Shown here piece by piece: positions 40,828-50,475 of a stretch of 64,000 nucleotides of DNA (position 1 is the stretch's first letter; each line of letters opens with the position of its first letter). The notes beneath the pieces are model-generated. The model saw only the letters and a list, made by a program, of their open reading frames with translations, did no database searches and was not told the DNA's origin. Location of the stretch: assembly GCA_963705525.1 (NCBI GenBank), contig CAVPJW010000002.1, positions 558,001-622,000 on the forward strand, given 5' to 3'. The translations under genes and the position numbers were made by a program. Source of the stretch: CAVPJW01 sp963705525. Lineage in GTDB: Bacteria; Acidobacteriota; Vicinamibacteria; Vicinamibacterales; CAVPJW01.

Positions 40828-41649
40828 ATGCGCAAGCGTTCGCTCCACTCAGGGCCCACCACCTTCCTCGCCGGCATCCTCGCGGCTCACGCGGGCATCC
40901 CGTCGGGGCTCGGCAGCCCGCTCGCTCCGCTGGAAGCGCGGCTTCTGGCCCTGGGGCTGGCGGGTGCCACGGCCTTCGCGTTCATCAGCTCGCTCGCGCA
41001 GGCGCGGTCGTCTGCCGTGAAGCAGGATGCACAGCTATCCGGGCACGGTGCCGTCGATGACCTCGCCCGTGCGCTCGATTCACGGGACGGGCAAACCCAT
41101 CGTCACACGCGTCGGGTTCAGTTCTATGCGGTCGGCCTCGCGCGCGCGATGGGGTTCGACGATCCGTGGTTTCTCGATCGTCTCCATACGGCGGCGCTCC
41201 TCCATGATGTCGGCAAGCTGGCCATGCCCGATCGGATCCTGAAAAAACCAGGAGCGCTGTCAGCGGCCGAGATGGAAACGATGAAGCTCCACGCCGGCCT
41301 CGGTGCCGAACTGCTCGCGGCAGTCGGCATCGATGAGGCCGTTGTGTCATTCGTCAGGCATCATCACGAGAACTGGAACGGATGCGGATACCCCGGACGG
41401 CTTGCCGCAGATGCCATTCCGCTCGGTGCGCGCATCCTCGCGGTGGCGGATTGTTTCGACGCGCTCACATCCGATCGACCGTACCGCCGGCGCCTGTCCG
41501 ACGCGCAGGCCCTTCAGCTGATCGCGGAACGTCGCGGATCGATGTACGAACCACGCGTCGTGGATGCGTTCGTTCGCGCCTATCGAGCGCTTCCGTCCAG
41601 CCGTGGTCGTCGCCTGCTGCCACGCTGGCACCTCGCGTCACTCCACTAA
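40828..41649 (+). CDS. HD-GYP domain protein (predicted cyclic-di-GMP phosphodiesterase)
   Basis: From ATG 40828 the protein has 273 residues; a TTG at 40786 would add 14. A hydrophobic N-terminal region (about 8-50) suggests one or two membrane segments. The HD-GYP core has RHTRRVQFYAVGLARAM, the HD pair in LLHDVGK (126-127), HAGLGAELL, HHHENWNGCGYPG with the GYP motif, and ILAVADCFDALTSDRPYR. All metal and GYP residues are intact, so hydrolysis of cyclic-di-GMP is likely. It overlaps the converging GGDEF gene by 12 bases. Confidence 0.87.
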   Translation: MRKRSLHSGPTTFLAGILAAHAGIPSGLGSPLAPLEARLLALGLAGATAFAFISSLAQARSSAVKQDAQLSGHGAVDDLARALDSRDGQTHRHTRRVQFYAVGLARAMGFDDPWFLDRLHTAALLHDVGKLAMPDRILKKPGALSAAEMETMKLHAGLGAELLAAVGIDEAVVSFVRHHHENWNGCGYPGRLAADAIPLGARILAVADCFDALTSDRPYRRRLSDAQALQLIAERRGSMYEPRVVDAFVRAYRALPSSRGRRLLPRWHLASLH

Positions 41650-43209
41650 GCGCACGCGGTTCTTGCCCTCCGCCTTGGCGGCGTAGAGCGCGCGATCGGC
41701 CGATGCGATCATTTCCTCGGCCGAGGCCGCAGGCTTGCGCGCCGACACGCCCACGCTGATCGTGATGCGCTCGTCATGTGACAGGGTCACGCCGGACGGC
41801 CGGTAGGCCTCCACGCGCTGCCTGATGCGATCGGCGCTCTGCATCGCGCTCTGGGCGGTGCTGCCGGGCATCAGGATCGCGAACTCGTCGCCTCCGTACC
41901 GAGTGCAGACGTCGAACACGCGGACAGATTGTCGGAGGATGTTGGCCGTGTCGCGAAGCACGAGATCGCCAACCAGATGACCCCGTGTGTCGTTCAGCAT
42001 CTTGAAGTTGTCGATGTCCACGAGCAGCAGCGCCAGATCGATCGCGTACCGACGGGCGCGCTCGACTTCCTCCTCGAGGCGGATCGAGAAGTGACGGCGG
42101 TTGAAGAGCCCCGTGAGCGGCTCAACGGCAATCGCATGTGCCAGCGCCTCGGAATGGCGCGAAAGCTGCTGGCGGCCGACGGCCAGCGCCGCCGGTGCGG
42201 CGAGTGTCCGCGCGGCCACCAGATCGCCTCGATCGAATGGCCGGGAGTCTGCTCGATCAGTCAACGTGACGACCCCGACCGCGTCGTCTCCCAGGAGGAG
42301 CGGCACGGCGAGAAAGGATTGCGTTCGGTATCGCGGCCGTTGAGGGTGCAGCGGCGAAAGCCGGCTCACGTCGCTGACGAGCATGGATTGCTGCGAGCTG
42401 AATACCCGGCCGATGACGCCATTCCCGGGCGCGATGCGCACGTGTTCCACGAGAACCAGCGGATACCCGTGCGTCGCCGCGATCTGCAGGTGCCCGTCTT
42501 CTTCGTCGAGCAGGGCGAGCGCCACTTGATCGGCGGCGGTCGATCGCGCGAACGTGTCCACGACCAGCTGGTTCAGATCCTCTTCCCGCGTCGTTTCGGC
42601 GAGGCGCCGCGTGAACAGTCGCGCACTCGTCAGGAGCTGCGTCCGCCGCCGCCGCCGGCCGCGGCCGGCAGGAACCCTGAGCGCCGCCGCCAGATCCCGG
42701 GCGAATCGCTCGAGCCAGTCGACAGACGGCCACCGGCTCCAATCGCCCGGGAGAAGCAGCAACCGGGTGCGGTTCGCGCGGGCACCCAGCTGCACCACGG
42801 TCCACGCCGTCCGCGCATCGCTGCCTTCAGGCGTGACGATGCTGGCGCGGAGATCATCGCGGAGATTGCGGAGATCGGCCTGCAGTCCCGCGACCGTCGA
42901 TGCGGCCAGCAGGTCACCGGCCGCCGACTCGACCGCGATGTCGCCCGAGCGCGAATCGCGCGCAAGCAGTCCAACCGGGCCCTTGATGATGTTTGCGATG
43001 CGCGCCACCAGGACGCTGCCGGCCGCCGCAGGATCGCCCGTCTCCGCGACGGCCAGCCAGACCTCTCGCAGTTCGCGCAGCTGATCGATGGTGAGTTGCG
43101 CGGGGCTGAACGAGCCGGCGCCTGAGGAGACAGACGACAAGCCCTGGGTGGTCTCGCTCTCCATGCGAGACGGCGGGAAGAAGCCGGACGGTGGTCCCTG
43201 TCGGTCCAT
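41638..43209 (-). CDS. GAF-GGDEF diguanylate cyclase
   Basis: This 523-residue soluble protein has an N-terminal domain of unclear type, a GAF domain (about 210-350, with LNQLVVDTFARSTAADQVALALL and FLAVPLLLGDDAVGVVTL), and a C-terminal GGDEF domain. The active-site motif RYGGDEF is intact (around residues 436-442), preceded by LTGLFNRRHF and DIDNFKMLND. It should make cyclic-di-GMP when the GAF domain senses its ligand. Its ATG shares a base with the previous stop (TAATG), so it is translated with the degenerate GGDEF protein upstream. Confidence 0.9.
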   Translation of the reverse strand: MDRQGPPSGFFPPSRMESETTQGLSSVSSGAGSFSPAQLTIDQLRELREVWLAVAETGDPAAAGSVLVARIANIIKGPVGLLARDSRSGDIAVESAAGDLLAASTVAGLQADLRNLRDDLRASIVTPEGSDARTAWTVVQLGARANRTRLLLLPGDWSRWPSVDWLERFARDLAAALRVPAGRGRRRRRTQLLTSARLFTRRLAETTREEDLNQLVVDTFARSTAADQVALALLDEEDGHLQIAATHGYPLVLVEHVRIAPGNGVIGRVFSSQQSMLVSDVSRLSPLHPQRPRYRTQSFLAVPLLLGDDAVGVVTLTDRADSRPFDRGDLVAARTLAAPAALAVGRQQLSRHSEALAHAIAVEPLTGLFNRRHFSIRLEEEVERARRYAIDLALLLVDIDNFKMLNDTRGHLVGDLVLRDTANILRQSVRVFDVCTRYGGDEFAILMPGSTAQSAMQSADRIRQRVEAYRPSGVTLSHDERITISVGVSARKPAASAEEMIASADRALYAAKAEGKNRVRLVE

Positions 43210-44585
43210 TACATGATCGAGCCGGCGGGGGATTGCGCCGCCAGCCGCGCCTGCATCAGAAGGTCCGTCGCCGACTCGGCGTGCGCCGGGTAGACCGCCT
43301 TGCCAACTCTGATGGCGGGAAGATGTGTCCGACGGGCGATGGCGTCAAGCCGCTGCATGATGCGGTTGAGCGCGGCGCCGAGGCCGCGCGAGTCCGTCTG
43401 GGCGAAGATGACCGCAAGATCGCCCTGGTCGAGCGAGCCGATATAGTCGCACGCTCGAAGCTGGCCGCGCAGTTCGGTGAGCAGCGTCTCGCCGACCTGC
43501 TGCAACTGCGGCTGTCGCGGCGTGCCGGACAGGTTGAAGATGAGCAGGCCGATCGTCAGGCCGAATCGTCGCGCGCGCTCAATCTCTTCACGCAGGCGCG
43601 ATTCCACGTCGATCGAAGGCGAAGGGTCCGTCGTCTTGAGACCTCCAGCTTCGAGGCCAGCCAGCCAGATGCCAAGCCCCGACGCGCCGGACGCGGCCAG
43701 CCGCGCATGCTCGGGCGTGAACGGCCGGTCAGGCACCGACCGCAAGTCCAGCGCGCCGACTCCCGCGCCGCGTCCGGGAACCGGAATCAGAATGCGCTCG
43801 GCGCTTGCCGAGGCTTGGGCCTCTCTCAGCCGGAGCGGCGGAATCATTGGTGCGCCGATGGTGGCCAACGAGATGATGCGGTCGTCGTCGAGCGCCATCC
43901 AGAGGCAGGCCTGCGCTGCCGACACCGATGTGGCAATCTCCGCGAGGATCGCCTGCGACACTTCCGGCAACGGACCGCGCCGGCGGGCGACGACCCTGGC
44001 CAGTCGTGTGTGGATTTCGTCGGCATGCCGCGCCGTCAGGCGGTCGAGCAGCGTACCGACCACCGCACACAAGCTTCCCAGCTCGCCCTCGATTTCGCGA
44101 TCGGCCGCACCGATGACGGCCAGCAGCCATTCGGGTTGAGGGCCCACGTTCACGGGCAGCAGTAGCACGTCGTCGAGCGGGTTCTTCCAGCCGAGACGGC
44201 TCAAATCGCCGACGGAAGAGACCCGGATCGCCTGCGGCGGACAATCGACGAGCTCCGACGGGCCGTCGGTGAGGTCGGCCCCTGGCAGAGCGTGTCGAAG
44301 AACGAAGCGATCGCGCGCGTCGCGGCGGTATGCGCGCGCGTCGAGGTCGTACCACACTGCGGCAGCCTGAATGAGCCCGAGGAGGACTTCGTCCTCCGTG
44401 GGAAGCTGCGCCAGCTGTCCGATGAACTTCACAATCGAGGCAAGGCGCGCCGATCGTTTTCGCTCGTCAATCGCGCCGTCGGGCAGCACCGGTCTGCCGG
44501 TGTCGCGCCGCAGCGCGTGCAGACGGGAGTCTGCCAGTCGCGGTCCCGCGCCCCGCCCCCTAGTTGCCGAGAATGCGTCGGTCAT
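43209..44585 (-). CDS. GAF-like protein with degenerate GGDEF domain
   Basis: The 458-residue protein has two GAF-like regions (about 50-190 and 190-310) and a C-terminal domain that follows the GGDEF fold (LREEIERARRFGLTIGLLIFNLSG, then VGETLLTELRGQLRACDYIG). The catalytic motif is replaced by SLDQGDLAVIF, so the Gly-Gly-Asp/Glu-Glu-Phe signature is missing and cyclase activity is unlikely. It may act as a regulator or heteromeric partner of the intact cyclase at 41638, which is coupled to it. The start ATG 44585 overlaps the end of the MerR-type gene by 26 bases. Confidence 0.75.
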   Translation of the reverse strand: MTDAFSATRGRGAGPRLADSRLHALRRDTGRPVLPDGAIDERKRSARLASIVKFIGQLAQLPTEDEVLLGLIQAAAVWYDLDARAYRRDARDRFVLRHALPGADLTDGPSELVDCPPQAIRVSSVGDLSRLGWKNPLDDVLLLPVNVGPQPEWLLAVIGAADREIEGELGSLCAVVGTLLDRLTARHADEIHTRLARVVARRRGPLPEVSQAILAEIATSVSAAQACLWMALDDDRIISLATIGAPMIPPLRLREAQASASAERILIPVPGRGAGVGALDLRSVPDRPFTPEHARLAASGASGLGIWLAGLEAGGLKTTDPSPSIDVESRLREEIERARRFGLTIGLLIFNLSGTPRQPQLQQVGETLLTELRGQLRACDYIGSLDQGDLAVIFAQTDSRGLGAALNRIMQRLDAIARRTHLPAIRVGKAVYPAHAESATDLLMQARLAAQSPAGSIM

Positions 44586-44814
44586 GAGCTACCTTGATCG
44601 GCCGTCCAGGAGATTCGATCAGGTGATGCGCCACGCTCTCGAGAGCGTGAACTTCCTCAGGTGTAAAGAGTCGCCGACCGTTACGGTCTTTGTATCTGCA
44701 GTCGTGGACGCGACCGTGCCGTACCCACCGGAAATAGGTGGCGCGACTCACACCAGCCCGCTTGAGGGCTTCGCTGATGCGATACAACGTAACGCCTTGC
44801 AGGGTAACGGGCAC
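44560..44814 (-). CDS. Small MerR-type helix-turn-helix protein
   Basis: The frame ends at 44560; GTG at 44814, with GGAGG 11 bases upstream, gives 84 residues. TTG at about 44793 is an alternative. A single winged-helix domain of MerR/excisionase type is visible: LYRISEALKRAGVSRATYFRWV as the HTH, then the wing DCRYKDRNGRRLFTPEEVHALE. There is no effector domain. It precedes two cyclic-di-GMP genes on the same strand with overlapping ends, so it may regulate that operon. Confidence 0.7.
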   Translation of the reverse strand: MPVTLQGVTLYRISEALKRAGVSRATYFRWVRHGRVHDCRYKDRNGRRLFTPEEVHALESVAHHLIESPGRPIKVAHDRRILGN

Positions 44815-44920
44815 GGGCTGGGGAGCCTCCGCCCTGAGACGGATTGAGCCACTACGATACACCTGTGGGCAAAAGTGTGCAACTGAGCCCCCGGCCGATT
44901 GAGGTGGCCAGGGCAGTGGG

Positions 44921-47749
44921 TTATTCGGCCGGTCTGGACCGAACGATCCCGATGACGAGCCGGTCGCGGCCTTCGGCCTTGGCTCGGTAGAGGGCTGCGT
45001 CCGAAGTGCGGAGCAGTTTGCTGGCGGTTGAACCGTGATCTGGATACACGGCGACGCCGAGGGACAGAGAGACAGGAGGCAGTTCTCGCCCCCGATGCTG
45101 CACTCGTACGTTCTTGACTTCCTCGCGAAGCTGTTCGGCTCTGAGGCGTGTTGAATCGAGGGACGCCTCGGGCAGCACGAAGACGAACTCTTCGCCGCCA
45201 TACCGGCACGCGATATCTTCTTCACGCGTCCTGCCCTGCAGGAACTGACCGATCGCCCTCAGGACCTTGTCGCCCGCTTCGTGGCCGTACGTGTCGTTGA
45301 TCGCCTTGAATCGATCGAGATCGAGCAGAATGATGCCGACCTGTCGCCGAGTGCGCGCGGCGCGGCGTAGTTCGCGTTCGAGCGACTCCTCCATGTACCG
45401 CCGATTGAAAAGGCCGGTCAGCTGATCCCTAATCGACTGCGTGCGGAGCGTTTCCCGCAGCCTGAGATTGGCCAGCGCCAACGCGATGTGCTCAGCGACG
45501 GTCAGCACAAGATGCCGGTGTGCCTCTCGCGCTTCGTCGGGGAGTGGAAGACCTCGATCTGCCGGAGAGGTGATCGCGCGAAGATGAAGCACGCCGAGGG
45601 CTTCGCCCTGGGCCATCATCGGCACGCACATGTAAGAGGTGGTCGGCATGCGATTCAGATGCGGACAAATCAACCCCGTTTCCGGCGCGGACACGAGATG
45701 CAGGCGGCCGCGGCGCAGCGCCCAGCATTCGTTTGGAGAGAACACCATTTCAGTGCCGCCGCCCCACGACGCGACGCTCTCCAGGAGGTCGCTCGTGCCG
45801 TTGATCATGCACAGGGCGCCTGCATCATCCGGAAACAGCTGCTGAGTGTATTGAGCGACGATGCCGTAGGCTTCGTCTGGCGTCAGGCACGACTGCAGGA
45901 GATCGCCCATTTCATTGATCAGAGCGGTTTCGCGGCTTCGGGATTCGAGATCGCTGACCCACCGGGCAAGCTTCTCGTTGGCCTCCTGGGTCTCGCCCTC
46001 GGCCCGCTTTCGTTCGGAAATGTCCTGAAGCGTCGCGAGCAGGCATCGCTCGTCGTCGAGATGAATGATGTCGGCGGCGAAAAGGCACACGCGCGCCTCA
46101 CCCGTCCTCGTCCGGAAGTTCACCTCCCGGTGACTGAGCGTGCCCGTTTGCAATGCTTCTTCCATCAGGACCACCGGGAGCGACGCCTCGGCCCAGAAGT
46201 TCAGGTCGGTCGCGGTCTGTCCGATGACTTCGTCGCGTGAATAGCCGGACATCCGCAGGAAGCTCTCGTTGACATCAATGAACCGACCGTCGACGAGCGT
46301 TGACACCAGAATCGGGTCGGGGCACGAGCGAAAGACGCTTGCGAACTTTTCCTCTGAGAGCCGAAGGGCTTCATCGGCGCGCTTGCGGTCGGCCGCCGTG
46401 GCCAGTACCGCTGCCGCCGTCTGGAGAAAGAGAATGTCGTCCCTTGTGTACGCGCGCGATGCCTCGGTAAGGACCGCCAGCACGCCGGAAGTGCCCAGAC
46501 GGCCGCGGACGTTCACGATCAGACCGCTCGTGAGTTGTCTCAGGCGGGCGGGCTCGAGTCGTGCGAACCTCGAGTCAGTCTGAACGTTGGCGATGACCAC
46601 AGGGTCGTGACAGGCGAGCGCGTAGCCGTAGGGATGGTCGGTGGAGGTATCCAGGGTTGCCCGTTCGAACGCCGGACCTTCGAGAGCCGTGCTCGCCCTG
46701 AAGAAGAGCCGTTGCGCTTCCACATCGTATTCGAGGAATTCGCAGCACGCGGCCTCCAGTCGTTCAGCCACCAAGACCACCGTGTCACGTGTCAGCGTGG
46801 GCAGATCGACACCGGAGAGCGCTCGCTGGCTCAGCTCCGCGACCCCGGCCTGCTGCGATGCGCGAAGTCTCAACTCGTCCTCGGCCCGGGTGCGCATCAT
46901 GTCGGCGCGATCGAGCGCGGAGGCTGTCCAGAAGATCAATACCGAGAAGAATGCGGTGTTCAGAATCACGAAGATCGAGATGCCAAACTCGAGCTCGTAG
47001 TAACCGGCTCGCTGTCCGGAGAGCGTCAGCCACCCGAAGAGAGTTGGCACACCGAAAACGGCGGCGGGAAGCCACCGCATGAGGAGCCCTCCGGCGGTGT
47101 CGTTCGCAGCCATTCTGGTGAGTCCGCGGTCAGGCCGGGCAGACAAAATCCCTGCGCATACCAGGAGGAAGGTGAGCGCGACGTGCAGGGCCATCGGCGT
47201 GGAACCGGCCAGGCGATAGAAGGGCTCGAACCCGTACGCGTGACCGATGACCGCGAGGAGCGAGATGAGCGCGGCGCCAGACGTGAGGATTTGTGCGGGT
47301 CGGTGGCCGCGGCGACTCTCACTGTCGAGGAAGAGGAGCGAAATGCCGACCAGGAGAAAACTGAAGGCTGTTGCCGCTTCCATTCTGCCGGCGATGAGTC
47401 CGTTCTTGCCGATCAATTGCGCGGGTGTGATCGGCGGGATGACGGGTTGCACGACGTGCCAGCAGCACACGACCAGGCCGACGAAGCCGACGGTCAATCC
47501 ACCCAGGCGGGAGATGACACGACGAGGCGCCCGATCGGTCTCGACCGCGAGCCAGAGCGACACGCCGGACAGCACAAAAAGGAGGGCCGTGTCGATTCGA
47601 ACCGCGGCAAAGGCCGTGGCCGACCATGTCGCCGGAGCCGTCATGCGGGCGACTGCGGCGACGCTTCCGAGAAGGGCAACCGCGGCCGCAGACAGACGGG
47701 CGCACGATCTGAAGATTGTGCCGATGGCAGGGCTGGGGCGCGTGACCAT
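44921..47749 (-). CDS. Membrane GAF-PAS-GAF-GGDEF diguanylate cyclase
   Basis: ATG at 47749, with GAGG 7 bases upstream, gives about 942 residues; the longer frame up to 47947 is not protein-like. About eight N-terminal membrane helices (within 1-290) form a sensor region. They are followed by a GAF domain (about 310-470), a PAS domain (about 475-600, SEEKFASVFRSCPDPILVS), a second GAF (about 615-780), and a GGDEF domain with RYGGEEF (about 848-853) and LTGLFNRRYMEESL. Both GGEEF and the metal Asp in DLDRFKAINDT are intact. It should make cyclic-di-GMP in response to a membrane or cytosolic signal. Confidence 0.88.
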   Translation of the reverse strand: MVTRPSPAIGTIFRSCARLSAAAVALLGSVAAVARMTAPATWSATAFAAVRIDTALLFVLSGVSLWLAVETDRAPRRVISRLGGLTVGFVGLVVCCWHVVQPVIPPITPAQLIGKNGLIAGRMEAATAFSFLLVGISLLFLDSESRRGHRPAQILTSGAALISLLAVIGHAYGFEPFYRLAGSTPMALHVALTFLLVCAGILSARPDRGLTRMAANDTAGGLLMRWLPAAVFGVPTLFGWLTLSGQRAGYYELEFGISIFVILNTAFFSVLIFWTASALDRADMMRTRAEDELRLRASQQAGVAELSQRALSGVDLPTLTRDTVVLVAERLEAACCEFLEYDVEAQRLFFRASTALEGPAFERATLDTSTDHPYGYALACHDPVVIANVQTDSRFARLEPARLRQLTSGLIVNVRGRLGTSGVLAVLTEASRAYTRDDILFLQTAAAVLATAADRKRADEALRLSEEKFASVFRSCPDPILVSTLVDGRFIDVNESFLRMSGYSRDEVIGQTATDLNFWAEASLPVVLMEEALQTGTLSHREVNFRTRTGEARVCLFAADIIHLDDERCLLATLQDISERKRAEGETQEANEKLARWVSDLESRSRETALINEMGDLLQSCLTPDEAYGIVAQYTQQLFPDDAGALCMINGTSDLLESVASWGGGTEMVFSPNECWALRRGRLHLVSAPETGLICPHLNRMPTTSYMCVPMMAQGEALGVLHLRAITSPADRGLPLPDEAREAHRHLVLTVAEHIALALANLRLRETLRTQSIRDQLTGLFNRRYMEESLERELRRAARTRRQVGIILLDLDRFKAINDTYGHEAGDKVLRAIGQFLQGRTREEDIACRYGGEEFVFVLPEASLDSTRLRAEQLREEVKNVRVQHRGRELPPVSLSLGVAVYPDHGSTASKLLRTSDAALYRAKAEGRDRLVIGIVRSRPAE

Positions 47750-47994
47750 CTCTTGACCTCGGGATCCGGGCGTGCAGGTTGGACAGGCCTGGCTTCGGAA
47801 TCCCTCGATCGAGAGCAAGGGCAATGCCCTGCGCCGATGCGCAATTTCTGGCCTGTTTCGGAAAAGACAGGCGGGTTTGCCGCGTTGTGGGCTTACAAAC
47901 TTGTCGGCGATGTGCGCGGATTTGAAAGTGCGGGCAGAACTGAGCAAGAGTCGGCGTAAGATCGGGCCGCGGGCCTAGTGTTCGGGAGCTGACC

Positions 47995-50331
47995 ATGACC
48001 ACGCTGGACTTCGACAAGCTCGGGCTGTTTTACCTCGGCCGTACTCGCGATCTGGGCAGCAGCGAGCGAAGTCCGCAACCCGTTCTATACGACTCGAAGG
48101 ATCTGGTGACGCACGCGATCGCGATCGGCATGACGGGCAGCGGGAAGACGGGACTCTGTCTGGGCCTTCTCGAGGAGGCCGCGCTCGACGGCATCCCCGC
48201 GATCGCGATCGATCCGAAGGGCGATCTCTCAAACATTCTCCTGACATTTCCCGACCTCGCGCCTGCCGACTTCCTGCCGTGGATCAATCCCGACGAAGCG
48301 CGCACCAAGAATCTGTCGCACGAGGACTGGGCGGGTCAGCAGGCAGCACTCTGGAAGAGGGGACTGGGTGACTGGGGTCAGGACGGTGCGCGGATTCGCC
48401 GGCTGCAAGCCGCCGCGGAGTTTGCCATTTACACACCCGGCAGCACGGCGGGCCTGCCGTTGTCGATCTTGAGATCGCTCGATGTGCCCCCGCCGCAGAT
48501 TCTGGATGATGATGAACTCCTGAACAACCGGATCGCGTCCATAGTCACCAGCCTGCTTGTGTTGATCGGTGTAGCGGCTGACCCAATCAAGAGCCGCGAA
48601 CACATTCTCCTCTCCACCATTCTGAGCGCTAGTTGGAAGGCGGGCCAGGATCTCGAGCTCAGTGCGTTGATCCAGCAGATTCAGTCGCCGCCTGTCTCTC
48701 GCATCGGCGTGATCGACGTGGAAAGCTTCTTTCCTGCGTCTGATCGCTTCGAGCTTGGCATGCGCCTGAACAATCTGCTCGCTTCGCCTGGCTCCAAGGC
48801 GTGGACCACGGGAGCGCCGCTCAACATCGGGCAGCTGCTGCATCGCGCAGATGGAAAGCCACGAATTTCCATCATGTCCATCGCCCACCTGAGCGACGCC
48901 GAGCGGATGTTCTTCGTGTCGATTCTCCTGACGCAGGTCATCGGCTGGATGCGCACTCAGCCCGGAACGGACAGCCTGCGGGCCGTTCTGTACATGGATG
49001 AGATCGCCGGCTACTTTCCACCCGTCGCGAATCCACCGAGCAAGGCGCCGCTCCTGATGCTGCTCAAACAGGCGCGGGCATTTGGCCTCGGCGTGGTGCT
49101 GGCGACGCAGAACCCTGTCGACCTCGACTACAAGGGCCTGGCGAACATCGGGACGTGGTTTCTTGGGCGCCTCCAGACAGAGCAGGACAAGGCACATGTG
49201 ATCGAAGGCATTGAAGGAGTTGCGACCAGCGGACCAGCGCTCGATCGAAAGTCGATCGACGAAACCCTCTCGAAACTCAAGAGCCGCATCTTCCTCATGC
49301 GCAACGTGCACGAGGATCACCCGGTGATCTTCGAAACCCGGTGGACGATGTCGTATCTGAGGGGGCCGTTGACCCGTGAGCAGATCCGGACGTTGATGGA
49401 TCCTCTAAGAAGCACCGGCGCACCCAAGCCGGACACAGCGACTGCCCCCGCGGCGCAGCTTTCGACGGCTGCTGCGACGTCCCAGCCGAGAATGACTGGA
49501 GCGGGTGCATCGCCTCCGGTTCTCCCGCCGGACGTCAAGCAGTTCTTCCTCCCGCTCGGTCAGTCAGGGGCTCAGCAGATCGCGTTCGAACCCCGGGTGC
49601 TTGCGGTGGCGTCGCTCCGATTCGTCGATCCAAAGCAAGGGATTGACGATGCGCGGGACGCGATTTTTTCCGCGCGCCTCGGTGACGGGCCGGTGCCGGT
49701 AAGCTGGGACGACGCCTCGGCCACGAATCTTCGCCTGGACCAGCTGGCCACGGATCCACCACAGGCCGGTGAGTTTGCCGAGCTGCCGCGGGGAGCGCTC
49801 TCGAAAAAGAACTACGACGCCTGGTCGAAAGACTTCGTCAGGTGGGCCTCGCAGTCCCAGAGTCTGAATCTCTTCAAGAGCGTCCGCGCGAATCTGCTGT
49901 CGAAACCCGGCGAGTCGGAAGGGGACTTTCGGGTGCGCCTCCGTCAGGCCTCTCGCGAGTTACGCGATCGGGAAGTCGTGCGACTCAGGCAAAAATACGC
50001 GGCGCGCATCGCCTCGCAGACCGAGCGCGTGCGGCGGAGCGAGTTGTCGCAGGCGCGAGAGTCGGAGCAGGCGAGTCAGCAGAAACTGCAGACGGCGCTC
50101 TCCTTTGGGGCGACTATTTTCGGAGCGCTGCTGGGACGGAAGACTCTCAGCGCCTCGACGCTTGGACGCGCGACGACGGCCGCGCGCGGCGTCGGTCGCT
50201 CGATGAAGGAGTCGGAGGACGTTGCGCGCGCCTCTCAGAACGTTCAGTCCGAGCGCGACAAGCTGGGCTCCCTTGAAACGGAGCTCTCCGCCGAGATCGC
50301 CGCGCTGGATCGCCGGAGACGCGTCCACTGA
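47995..50331 (+). CDS. HerA/FtsK-superfamily ATPase
   Basis: The protein has 778 residues. Walker A GMTGSGKT is at 45-52, Walker B VLYMDEI at about 331-337, and the sensor-like ATQNPVDLDYKGL follows. These are the hallmarks of the HerA/DUF87 group of pumping ATPases. The C-terminal part (about 490-778) has a helical domain ending in a long charged coiled coil (RRSELSQARESEQASQQKLQ) and a short Gly/Ala hydrophobic stretch (SFGATIFGALLG). The ATPase type moves DNA or proteins, but no NurA nuclease or other partner is adjacent. It diverges from the cyclase at 44921. Confidence 0.83.
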   Translation: MTTLDFDKLGLFYLGRTRDLGSSERSPQPVLYDSKDLVTHAIAIGMTGSGKTGLCLGLLEEAALDGIPAIAIDPKGDLSNILLTFPDLAPADFLPWINPDEARTKNLSHEDWAGQQAALWKRGLGDWGQDGARIRRLQAAAEFAIYTPGSTAGLPLSILRSLDVPPPQILDDDELLNNRIASIVTSLLVLIGVAADPIKSREHILLSTILSASWKAGQDLELSALIQQIQSPPVSRIGVIDVESFFPASDRFELGMRLNNLLASPGSKAWTTGAPLNIGQLLHRADGKPRISIMSIAHLSDAERMFFVSILLTQVIGWMRTQPGTDSLRAVLYMDEIAGYFPPVANPPSKAPLLMLLKQARAFGLGVVLATQNPVDLDYKGLANIGTWFLGRLQTEQDKAHVIEGIEGVATSGPALDRKSIDETLSKLKSRIFLMRNVHEDHPVIFETRWTMSYLRGPLTREQIRTLMDPLRSTGAPKPDTATAPAAQLSTAAATSQPRMTGAGASPPVLPPDVKQFFLPLGQSGAQQIAFEPRVLAVASLRFVDPKQGIDDARDAIFSARLGDGPVPVSWDDASATNLRLDQLATDPPQAGEFAELPRGALSKKNYDAWSKDFVRWASQSQSLNLFKSVRANLLSKPGESEGDFRVRLRQASRELRDREVVRLRQKYAARIASQTERVRRSELSQARESEQASQQKLQTALSFGATIFGALLGRKTLSASTLGRATTAARGVGRSMKESEDVARASQNVQSERDKLGSLETELSAEIAALDRRRRVH

Positions 50332-50475
50332 AACATTGGACTTGGTGACGGTCCGTCCGCGTCGAGGAGACGTCGCGGTACGGCTGGTGGCGCTCGGTTG
50401 GGAAGCGATACCGCAATCTTAGGGACGGCTCGCTGCAAGTCTGGAGGGTCGGACCTCCGGCCCGGGCTGATCGAT

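Noticed and set aside
46535..47959. Open frame of 474 codons on the plus strand opposite the membrane cyclase
   Set aside because: Its composition is highly charged and repeat-like with no motif, as expected for the antisense of GC-rich coding DNA.
47995..50331. HerA-type ATPase as part of an anti-phage system
   Set aside because: No SIR2, NurA, nuclease or methylase gene is adjacent, so there is no support for a defence role.
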